The notes under the pieces were generated by a model. That model did no database searches. It saw nothing but the letters and a program-made list of their open reading frames with translations, and had not been told where the DNA came from. A DNA stretch of 64,000 bases from Akkermansia muciniphila. GTDB lineage: Bacteria > Verrucomicrobiota > Verrucomicrobiia > Verrucomicrobiales > Akkermansiaceae. The stretch lies in assembly GCF_030848305.1 (NCBI RefSeq), contig NZ_CP114598.1, forward strand, positions 1-64,000. Direction: 5' to 3'. Below are positions 55,238-62,614 of this stretch, in pieces (positions within the stretch are counted from its first letter, which is position 1; each line of letters opens with the position of its first letter). Made by a program: the position numbers and the translations under genes.

Positions 55238-56314
55238 ATGGATTACACACCTCTCATTGAAAAACGCCGCCAGCGCCTGGAAGAATTGGAAACAGTCATT
55301 GCCGAACCGGCCTTTTTCAATGACCAGAAAAAGGCCTCGGAAATCATGAGAGAACACCGCCGCCTGAAGGAACTTATGGAAACATGGGATTCCCTGAACG
55401 CCACGGAACAACAGCTGGCGGACAATCAGGAACTGGCCAAGGCGGACGATCCGGAACTGGCGGAACTGGCCGCCCTGGAGATTCCGGAACTGGAAGCCGC
55501 CCTGGAAAAACTGCGCAGCGACGTGCAGTACAGCCTGCTTCCCCGCGACACGACGGAAGACCGGGACGCCATTATTGAAATCCGCGCCGGAACGGGCGGG
55601 GATGAAGCATCCCTGTTTGCCGGAGACCTGCTGCGGATGTACCAGCGTTTTGCGGAAGAACGCGGCTGGCGCTTTGAGCATCTGGAAAGCAGCCCGTCAG
55701 ACGTGGGGGGCTTCAAGGAAGTCGTCTGCCGCATTGCCGGGGAAGAAGTGTTCCGCTTCCTGAAATATGAAGGTGGCGTACACCGTGTGCAGCGCGTTCC
55801 CGCTACGGAAACCCAAGGACGCATCCATACCTCCACCGCCACCGTGGCCGTCATGCCGGAAGCGGAGGAAGTGGACATAGAAATCCGCCCGGAAGATCTC
55901 CGCATCGAAGTATGCCGTTCCGGCGGAGCCGGGGGCCAGCATGTGAACAAGACGGAATCCGCCGTTCAGATATGGCACCTCCCCACGGGAGTTTATGTCC
56001 GGTGCGAGGAAGAACGCAGCCAGATGAAAAACCGGGAAAAGGGCATGAAAATCCTGCGCGCCAAGCTCTTTGAAGCCAAAAAACGGGAAGAGGCGGAAAA
56101 ATATTCCGCCGCGCGCCGCAGCCTCATTGGCTCCGGCGGCCGTGAGGAAAAAATACGCACATACAATTTCCCGCAGAACCGTCTGACAGACCACCGCATC
56201 GGCTACACCTCCCACAATCTGGACGGTATCCTGATGGGGCAGCTGGAAGACCTGATTATGGCCCTCCAGCACGCGGAAATGCAGGAACGCCTGGCGGAGG
56301 CCGGAATGTCCTAA
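55238..56314 (+). CDS. prfA: Peptide chain release factor 1
   Basis: Releases finished proteins at UAA and UAG codons. 358 residues. The codon-reading tripeptide PAT (in VQRVPATETQGR) is the RF1 form. The GGQ motif lies in GGAGGQHVNKTESAV and is expected to be methylated by PrmC, the product of the next gene 15 bp downstream. Length and motif order are normal. Confidence 0.97.
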   Translation: MDYTPLIEKRRQRLEELETVIAEPAFFNDQKKASEIMREHRRLKELMETWDSLNATEQQLADNQELAKADDPELAELAALEIPELEAALEKLRSDVQYSLLPRDTTEDRDAIIEIRAGTGGDEASLFAGDLLRMYQRFAEERGWRFEHLESSPSDVGGFKEVVCRIAGEEVFRFLKYEGGVHRVQRVPATETQGRIHTSTATVAVMPEAEEVDIEIRPEDLRIEVCRSGGAGGQHVNKTESAVQIWHLPTGVYVRCEEERSQMKNREKGMKILRAKLFEAKKREEAEKYSAARRSLIGSGGREEKIRTYNFPQNRLTDHRIGYTSHNLDGILMGQLEDLIMALQHAEMQERLAEAGMS

Positions 56315-56329
56315 CCCCTTTTCCCTTGC

Positions 56330-57235
56330 ATGAAAACTTTACTGGAAGTCCTTCAGTCCGGCACGGATTATCTGGTCCGCCAGGGGTGCGACGAAGCGCG
56401 CGCCACCATGCAGCATTTGCTGGCCCATGTCCTGCACTGCAACCGCACGGCTCTTTACTCCCAGTTTGACAGGCCCGTGGAAGAAGCGGAACTGGCCCCT
56501 CTGCGCGAATTGCTGAAACGCAGGGCAGCGGGAGAACCGTTGCAGCACCTGCTGGGCGTCACGGAATTTTTCAGGAGGGATTTCCTGACGGATGCCCGCG
56601 CCCTGATTCCCCGCCCGGAAACTGAGGAATTGGTGGAAATGGTGCTAAGGAAAATCCCGGATCATCCGGTACGCATCCTGGACATGGGAACGGGCTCCGG
56701 CGTTATCGGCGTCACGCTGGCGTTGGAACTCAAGGAGCGCGCCAGGGAAGTCGTGCTGGCGGACATCTCCCCGCAGGCTCTTGATCTGGCTCTGGAAAAT
56801 GCCATGCGGCTGGGAGCCAGGGTTTCCACCCTCCAGACCAACCTGTTCGCCAACATTTCCCCGGAAAAAACGGGGCTGCCCACAAAAGATGCCGATTCCG
56901 CTCCGGAAGGAGAAAAAGGGGAAGACGGGCGGAACATGCTCTTTGACGTTATCGTGGCCAATCTGCCATATATTGCGGAGGGGGAAAAACTTGCCCCGGA
57001 AGTTATGAAAGACCCCCATACAGCCCTGTTCGGAGGACCTAAAGGCTGGGAAATCATTGAACGCTTTCTGTCCCGCGCCCGGGATTACCTGAATGAAGAC
57101 GGCTTTGTAGCCCTGGAAATCGGGTACGACCAGGCCTCCGTCGTAACACAAATCATGGATGGATACGGCTACAATTATATTGAAGTTCTGAAAGACATGA
57201 GCGGCGTCGCCCGTTTCCCCTTCGGCTATCGTTAA
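56330..57235 (+). CDS. prmC: Release factor glutamine methyltransferase
   Basis: Methylates the Gln of the GGQ motif of release factors with S-adenosylmethionine. 301 residues. The SAM motif is ILDMGTGSGVIG. The catalytic NPPY motif of the family reads NLPY here (Asn211-Tyr214), an unusual change. An insertion of about 25 residues (PEKTGLPTKDADSAPEGEKG region, about 180-205) precedes it. The gene lies directly after prfA, the common order, which makes the assignment firm. The priA start is 22 bp downstream. Confidence 0.92.
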   Translation: MKTLLEVLQSGTDYLVRQGCDEARATMQHLLAHVLHCNRTALYSQFDRPVEEAELAPLRELLKRRAAGEPLQHLLGVTEFFRRDFLTDARALIPRPETEELVEMVLRKIPDHPVRILDMGTGSGVIGVTLALELKERAREVVLADISPQALDLALENAMRLGARVSTLQTNLFANISPEKTGLPTKDADSAPEGEKGEDGRNMLFDVIVANLPYIAEGEKLAPEVMKDPHTALFGGPKGWEIIERFLSRARDYLNEDGFVALEIGYDQASVVTQIMDGYGYNYIEVLKDMSGVARFPFGYR

Positions 57236-57257
57236 TGTTATCCCTCCTTTTCACTCC

Positions 57258-59474
57258 ATGCAGGCGGCGCGCATTCTGGTTGACGGACAAAGCGATCTGG
57301 TACTGGATTACGGCATTCCTCCGGAAGCGGGAGACGTCAGGCCGGGCTGCCGCGTACAGGTGCCCCTGCGCAACAGAACGGCTACCGGAACCGTGCTTAC
57401 GCTGTCGGAACCGTCTCCGGCCTGGAAGGACAGGCTCAAACCCATTCTGAAACTGATTGATCCGGAGCCTCTGATTTCCCCGGTGATGATGAATCTGGCC
57501 TCATGGGCGGCGGACTATTACTCTGTGGCTCTGGATCAGATGATCCGGTGTCTGCTCCCGGAAACCGTCCGTCAGGAAAATACGGCGGAAAAACTGCGCA
57601 AAATGGTGTATCTGGAAAAAACTCCGGCACGGGAGGAACTGGACGCCCTGTACCGCAAAGCGCCCCGGCAGGCCCAAATGCTGGATTATTTCTCATCCGC
57701 GGGACAACAGGCCGTCCCCCTGGCAGCATTCGGCGCCGGAGCCCTGAACGTTGCCCGCAGCCTGGAAGCCAAAGGCTTCATCTCCCTGAAGGAAGAGGCC
57801 GTGCACCGGGACCCCAGCACCGGGGAGCAATTCGTCCCCACCCAGCCCATGAAGCTGAACAGCCAGCAGCAGAAAGCGCTGGAAGAAATCACGGCCATGT
57901 GCGCGGCAGAGCACAAAAAACCGATCCTGCTGCAAGGGGTTACCGGTTCCGGCAAGACGGAGGTTTATTTACAGGCCGTTTCCCAAATAGTAACATCCGG
58001 AAAATCCGCCCTGATCATGGTGCCGGAAATTTCCCTGACGCCCCAGACGGTTCAGCGTTTCAAATCCCGTTTCGCGGAACTGCCTTCCTCCGTGGCAGTG
58101 CTGCACAGCCTCCTTTCGGACGGAGAGCGCTTTGACGAATGGCATGCCATCCGTTCCGGAAAGGCCCGCATCGTCATCGGCCCCCGTTCCGCCGTCTTCG
58201 CCCCCCTCCAAAATCTGGGCCTGGTGATTGTGGATGAAGAACACGACGCCTCTTACAAACAGGAAAGTTCCCCCCGCTACCACGGGAGGGATCTGGCCGT
58301 GCTGCGCGCCCATCTGGAAAACTGCACCGTGCTTCTTGGCTCCGCCACTCCCTCCCTGGAAAGCATCCATAACGCCCTGATTGGAAAGTATTCCCTGGTA
58401 AAACTGACGGAAAGGGCGGACGGCCAGCAGCTGCCGCTCATTCGCATCCTGGACATGAAAACGGAAGGGAAAAATAAATCCGGTCCCAACGTTATCTCCG
58501 AACGCCTCAGGATGTCCATTGACCGGCGTCTGGACAAAGGGGAACAGGTTATCCTGCTGCTCAACAGGCGCGGATTCGCACGCTCCATCCAATGCCCGGA
58601 CTGCGGCCACGTAGTCACGTGCATGCACTGTTCCCTGCCCCTGACCTACCACCGTACGGAAGACCGCCTCATGTGCCACCTGTGCGGATTCAAAGCCCTT
58701 CCGCCCCGTTCCTGCCCGGAATGCCGGTCCGCCAACATTCTGCTCCAGGGGTACGGAACCCAGAAGGTGGAAGAAATCCTGCGCCGCACTTTTCCTGCGG
58801 CGCGCATCACGCGCGTGGATGCGGACGTGGCCCGGCGGAAAAACGCTGTCCGGACCATTCTGAACCAGTTCCGCGCCCATAAGATAGATATTCTCCTGGG
58901 CACCCAGATGATCGCCAAAGGGCTGGACTTTCCCAACGTGACGCTGGTAGGCGTGCTGAATGCGGACCTGGGGCTCCACATCCCGGATCCTCGTGCAGGG
59001 GAGCGCACATTCCAGCTCCTGACGCAGGTAGCGGGCCGCGCCGGCCGCGGTGACCTTTCCGGAGAAGTCATTATCCAGACTTTTACGCCCCAGTCCCCCT
59101 CCCTGCAATACGCCCGGCACCATGATACGGACGGCTTCGCAGCTCAGGAACTGGAAATGCGGCGCGCGTTCGACCTCCCCCCCTTCACCCATATCGCCGT
59201 ATTGACCATACGGTCCCAGCATGAAAGCATGGCGGAATTCGCCACGCAAACCCTCGCGTCCCGCCTGCGCGGCATGCTTCCCCCTCCCGCCACGATGACC
59301 GACCCCATGCCCGCCCCCATTCCCCGCGCGCACGGACAGTTCAGATTCCAGATTACGGTCAAGGGACCTTCCGCCCGCATCCTCTCCCGCACCCTACGGA
59401 AACTGGTGCAGGAAGCCGGACTGGGGGAAGACCTGACGGCCGTAATCGACGTGGATGCCATGTCATTCATGTAA
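57258..59474 (+). CDS. priA: Primosomal protein N' (replication restart helicase)
   Basis: 3'-5' DNA helicase that reloads the replisome at stalled forks. 738 residues. It has an N-terminal DNA-binding domain (about 1-110), Walker A GVTGSGKTE, DEEH box VDEEHDASYKQ and GSATPS. A cysteine-rich zinc insertion follows (CPDCGHVVTCMHC, CHLCG, CPEC; about residues 445-490). Motifs V and VI are AKGLDFPNVTLVGVLNAD and QVAGRAGRG. Start ATG 57258 overlaps nothing and has a pyrimidine-rich leader. Confidence 0.96.
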   Translation: MQAARILVDGQSDLVLDYGIPPEAGDVRPGCRVQVPLRNRTATGTVLTLSEPSPAWKDRLKPILKLIDPEPLISPVMMNLASWAADYYSVALDQMIRCLLPETVRQENTAEKLRKMVYLEKTPAREELDALYRKAPRQAQMLDYFSSAGQQAVPLAAFGAGALNVARSLEAKGFISLKEEAVHRDPSTGEQFVPTQPMKLNSQQQKALEEITAMCAAEHKKPILLQGVTGSGKTEVYLQAVSQIVTSGKSALIMVPEISLTPQTVQRFKSRFAELPSSVAVLHSLLSDGERFDEWHAIRSGKARIVIGPRSAVFAPLQNLGLVIVDEEHDASYKQESSPRYHGRDLAVLRAHLENCTVLLGSATPSLESIHNALIGKYSLVKLTERADGQQLPLIRILDMKTEGKNKSGPNVISERLRMSIDRRLDKGEQVILLLNRRGFARSIQCPDCGHVVTCMHCSLPLTYHRTEDRLMCHLCGFKALPPRSCPECRSANILLQGYGTQKVEEILRRTFPAARITRVDADVARRKNAVRTILNQFRAHKIDILLGTQMIAKGLDFPNVTLVGVLNADLGLHIPDPRAGERTFQLLTQVAGRAGRGDLSGEVIIQTFTPQSPSLQYARHHDTDGFAAQELEMRRAFDLPPFTHIAVLTIRSQHESMAEFATQTLASRLRGMLPPPATMTDPMPAPIPRAHGQFRFQITVKGPSARILSRTLRKLVQEAGLGEDLTAVIDVDAMSFM

Positions 59475-59480
59475 GCCGCC

Positions 59481-59509
59481 TTGCCAAAACCGGCCGGGAA
59501 CATTAGAAT
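59481..59509 (+). promoter_or_regulatory. Sigma-70 promoter of dapF
   Basis: TTGCCA (59481-59486), 17 bp, TAGAAT (59504-59509), 24 nt before ATG 59534. Confidence 0.7.
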
Positions 59510-59533
59510 TCCAGCACAACACAACTTACTATT

Positions 59534-60358
59534 ATGCTGCTTCATTTCTACAAAATGACGGGAGCCGGCAACGACTTTGTCATGGTGGACAATCGTGACC
59601 TGAGCCTTTCCTCCGTGCTGGACAAAGAAACCATAGAAGCCCTGTGCGACCGCCGCTTCGGCATTGGGGCGGACGGGTTGATCGCCGCGGAACCTTCCCA
59701 GGGCAAGGGGGGAATTGTCCGGATGCGTTATTACAATGCGGACGGGGGAGAGGCGGAAATGTGCGGCAATGGGGCCCGCTGCTTCGGCAACTTTGCCGCC
59801 GCCCTGCTTCATCACGACAAGACAACGCCTCTTCCTTTTGAAACAATGGCCGGCGTCGTCACCGCCACCTTTGAAAAAGACGGCAACGTCACCGTCAACC
59901 TGACCAATCCCCACTCCATGCAGCTCTTCGTGCTGAATGCCGACCCGGCTGTGGGAGCGGATGTCCATTTCCTGAACACGGGCGTTCCCCACGCCGTAGC
60001 ATTTCTGGACAAGCTGGACGGCCTGGACATTGCCAAACTGGGGGCCTATCTGCGTTACCATGATGCCTTTTCACCCAAAGGCACCAACGCCAACTTTGCA
60101 AGAGTCCTGTCTCCGGGGCACATTGCCATACGCACTTACGAACGCGGCGTAGAAGATGAAACGCTTGCCTGCGGAACGGGGATGACCGCCTGTGCGCTGC
60201 TGCATGCCGTATTGACGGACGCTCCCTCCCCCATTCAGGTGGACGTGGCGGGTGGAAACACGCTTAAAGTCGGATTCCAACGCACAGGGGACCGTTTCAC
60301 TGACGTGACGCTGACCGGACCGGCAGACCTTGTGTTCACCGGAGACATTCAGATCTAG
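59534..60358 (+). CDS. dapF: Diaminopimelate epimerase
   Basis: Interconverts LL- and meso-diaminopimelate for lysine and peptidoglycan. 274 residues. Both active-site cysteines are present: EMCGNGARC and LACGTGMTAC. The N-terminus FYKMTGAGNDFVMVDNR is the family start. A 14-bp palindrome (60350-60363) overlaps the stop codon. It has its own promoter although it follows priA closely. Confidence 0.97.
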   Translation: MLLHFYKMTGAGNDFVMVDNRDLSLSSVLDKETIEALCDRRFGIGADGLIAAEPSQGKGGIVRMRYYNADGGEAEMCGNGARCFGNFAAALLHHDKTTPLPFETMAGVVTATFEKDGNVTVNLTNPHSMQLFVLNADPAVGADVHFLNTGVPHAVAFLDKLDGLDIAKLGAYLRYHDAFSPKGTNANFARVLSPGHIAIRTYERGVEDETLACGTGMTACALLHAVLTDAPSPIQVDVAGGNTLKVGFQRTGDRFTDVTLTGPADLVFTGDIQI

Positions 60359-60398
60359 ATCTGAGCCTCCCCGGCCAGAAAAAACAGCCTCTCACCCA

Positions 60399-61187
60399 TC
60401 AGCGGGACTGCCTGTTCAGCAGGGAACATTCCGCCCTAACGTAACCGCCGTAATTATTGCAGAACGCCTTGTACACGGCAGGGCCCATATTCGTTTCGCA
60501 ATAATATTTCACGGTAATACAGCCGTTTTCACGCTCCATATTCAGAAAATGGCTGGACAGAAGAACCAGATTATTCTGGTAATTCCACAGGGCCATGTCA
60601 CGCGCCATTTCCTCATGAATCCTCTCACATATAAAACTCTCCGGAGGGGGAAACAGAACGGCGCAGACAATACTGATCAGGCAGATTCCCGGGATGACCC
60701 CTACGGCAAGCCCCCTGTGGCATTTTCTGATCAAGGGGAGGTGATTCCTGAATTTCCGAAAAACGGTAAAACGGAACAAATACCCCGCCAGCAACGCCAC
60801 CGGAAAGAAGACATTGACGTATTCGAAAGCCAGGCTCATTCCTCCAAGAACAAAAAACCCGATTCCCTTCCACACCTTCCGGTAAACCGGAATGCAGGCG
60901 CAAAGGAACACGTACAGAATATAGCCCAGCAGACAGAGGAAAGGCAGAAGCGTTCCCGTAAAAACATGCTCCATCATGCGGTCCCACGGATATTCCCGGC
61001 TGGGAGAGCTGGCCTCCTGAAAAAACATGCATACCATGATCATCAACACCAGCCCGACAAGAAGAAAAGCCTTTGATTTTCTTGACTCGTACAAAAGCCA
61101 CAGCAAAACAGCCCCTAACGGCAATAAATAGCAACCTATACTGTTGAATACAGTAGACAGCATGGGAATATGAGGAAAGAAATTCAT
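60399..61187 (-). CDS. Polytopic membrane protein, function unknown
   Basis: 262 residues with about six hydrophobic segments in the first 190 residues, then a soluble C-terminal part (about 200-262) containing four Cys. No family recognised. Convergent with dapF and somewhat less GC-rich than its neighbours. Confidence 0.55.
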   Translation of the reverse strand: MNFFPHIPMLSTVFNSIGCYLLPLGAVLLWLLYESRKSKAFLLVGLVLMIMVCMFFQEASSPSREYPWDRMMEHVFTGTLLPFLCLLGYILYVFLCACIPVYRKVWKGIGFFVLGGMSLAFEYVNVFFPVALLAGYLFRFTVFRKFRNHLPLIRKCHRGLAVGVIPGICLISIVCAVLFPPPESFICERIHEEMARDMALWNYQNNLVLLSSHFLNMERENGCITVKYYCETNMGPAVYKAFCNNYGGYVRAECSLLNRQSR

Positions 61188-61344
61188 AGATCGGATACAG
61201 ATGAGAGGCCGGTTAACAACTAAAATGCAGCAACGACTGCGGAAACAGTAATTGGAAATAAAATAAATTCAAACATTCGTTTTCAAACAACTCATAAAAA
61301 ATCATGTCCTTTTCACAAAAATCCGCTTATCCGGACTCTCCAAC

Positions 61345-61374
61345 TTGACAAAACAACTCTCCGGAAAGGATAAT
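61345..61374 (+). promoter_or_regulatory. Sigma-70 promoter of the small lipoprotein gene
   Basis: TTGACA (61345-61350), 18 bp, GATAAT (61369-61374), nine nt before GTG 61384. The consensus -35 box would otherwise be read as a TTG start codon. Confidence 0.65.
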
Positions 61375-61383
61375 AATATCCTT

Positions 61384-61632
61384 GTGAAGCCCTCCCTTTT
61401 CATCCAGACCGTCCTCCTTCCGGTTCTTTTCTTCTTCCCCCAATGCGGCCGCAAACCGCTCCTTCCGGAATATACGCCGCTGTGTTCGGGAATGATACCG
61501 GGAGAGCACGCTTCTCACCGAGCCCTCCGGGCGCGGGAAAACAGGACCTACCGGGTCGGCCCGAAAGGCGGCGTATACTACATCAATCCCCATAATAAAA
61601 AAGTTTACATCAAATCCAGGAGGGTGCAATAG
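61384..61632 (+). CDS. Small lipoprotein with GGVYYI-type basic motif
   Basis: 82 residues from GTG 61384: a hydrophobic signal ending in FFFPQCG, probably a lipoprotein. The C-terminal 30 residues (RTYRVGPKGGVYYINPHN then KKVYIKSRR) form the short basic motif seen in several phage, viral and bacterial surface proteins (the PBCV-type basic adaptor pattern). Function unknown. GTG is chosen because the promoter lies directly upstream. Confidence 0.5.
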   Translation: MKPSLFIQTVLLPVLFFFPQCGRKPLLPEYTPLCSGMIPGEHASHRALRARENRTYRVGPKGGVYYINPHNKKVYIKSRRVQ

Positions 61633-61752
61633 AAGATCACACAGTTTCTCCGCAATTTTCCAAAGAGGAAACAAATAACCGCCCCGGCATGCTCTTATTG
61701 TATTATTGAGAAAATATTCCATTCAAAAAAACTCATTAAACTTATTTTCTTC

Positions 61753-61781
61753 TTGCCAAAATGGAAGAGAGCGGGTAATGT
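61753..61781 (+). promoter_or_regulatory. Promoter of tRNA-His
   Basis: TTGCCA (61753-61758), 17 bp, TAATGT (61776-61781), 22 nt before the tRNA. Confidence 0.7.
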
Positions 61782-61803
61782 CTGCCGCACCACAACACTA
61801 AAT

Positions 61804-61879
61804 GGTGTCGGTAGTTCAATGGTAGAGCCCCAGATTGTGATTCTGGTTGTTGCGGGTTCGAGCCCCGTCCGACACCCCA
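61804..61879 (+). tRNA. tRNA-His (GTG)
   Basis: 76-nt cloverleaf with encoded CCA and the extra G at position -1 (61804) opposite discriminator C, typical of tRNA-His. Acceptor GTGTCGG/CCGACAC, anticodon loop TTGTGAT (anticodon GTG), T loop TTCGAGC. Confidence 0.97.
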
Positions 61880-61893
61880 TCCCTTTCCTTTAT

Positions 61894-61921
61894 AAAAAGA
61901 GCACTTACGGTGCTCTTTTTT
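61894..61921 (+). terminator. Bidirectional terminator between tRNA-His and menG
   Basis: 11-bp stem AAAAAGAGCAC with GTGCTCTTTTT around a five-base loop. Confidence 0.85.
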
Positions 61922-61942
61922 ACTATCCCCAGCCCTTTCCGC

Positions 61943-62614
61943 ATGCGTAATCCAGAATTCGTCAAAGCCGCTTTTTCCGCTATTGCACCGCGCTATGTGG
62001 CTACCAACCATGTGCTGAGCATGGGCGTGGACCTGCTATGGCGCCGGCGCGTCGTTCAGCTTGTCTCCGAATGGAAGCCGGAGAACCTTCTGGATCTCGC
62101 GACCGGAACGGGAGACCTGGCCCTGGCCATCCTGAACGCGATGCCGGAAATCCGCCTCACCGGGTCCGACTTCTGCCAGCCCATGCTGGACATAGCGGCC
62201 AGACGTGGGCTGGATCATCTGGTTTGCGCAGACGCCATGAACCTGCCCTTCCCCTCCGCCTCCTATGATGCGGTCACTGTCGCCTTTGGCCTGAGGAACA
62301 TGGCCAGTTATCCGGACGCCCTGCGGGAAATGGGCCGAATGCTGCGCCCGGGGGGCCATCTGCTCATTCTGGATTTTTCCCTTCCTGAAAGCCTGTTGAA
62401 AAGACCTTACCGGTTTTATCTGCACCGCATCCTTCCCGTCATTGCGGGCTGGATGACCGGCCACCGGGAAGCATACGACTACCTGGCGGACAGCATTGAA
62501 GCCTTTCCCTGCGGGCAGGCCATGAAGGCCCTGCTGCGGGAATGCGGCTACAGCAACATCACGGCGGAACCTCTGAACGGGGGAATTGCCAGCATTTACA
62601 CGGCTCAGCGATGA
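61943..62614 (+). CDS. menG: Demethylmenaquinone / ubiquinone C-methyltransferase
   Basis: SAM-dependent methyltransferase of the UbiE/MenG family, 223 residues, last step of menaquinone synthesis. SAM motif LLDLATGTGDLAL. Family blocks RNMASYPDALREMGRMLRPGGHL and DSIEAFPCGQ are present. The start MRNPEFVKAAFSAIAPRYV is family-typical, so the upstream open frame through the tRNA is not used. The stop overlaps the MATE gene start by ATGA. Menaquinone is presumed because Akkermansia-type anaerobes lack ubiquinone. Confidence 0.93.
   Translation: MRNPEFVKAAFSAIAPRYVATNHVLSMGVDLLWRRRVVQLVSEWKPENLLDLATGTGDLALAILNAMPEIRLTGSDFCQPMLDIAARRGLDHLVCADAMNLPFPSASYDAVTVAFGLRNMASYPDALREMGRMLRPGGHLLILDFSLPESLLKRPYRFYLHRILPVIAGWMTGHREAYDYLADSIEAFPCGQAMKALLRECGYSNITAEPLNGGIASIYTAQR

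Larger units (their letters stand above)
61633..61942 (+). other. Intergenic region holding tRNA-His
   Basis: 310 bp containing the tRNA-His promoter (61753-61781), the tRNA (61804-61879) and a bidirectional terminator (61894-61921). The first 110 bp hold nothing I recognise. Confidence 0.5.

Noticed and set aside
60350-60363. Palindrome CAGATCTAGATCTG across the dapF stop codon
   Set aside because: Short, with no recurrence seen and no T-run; probably chance.
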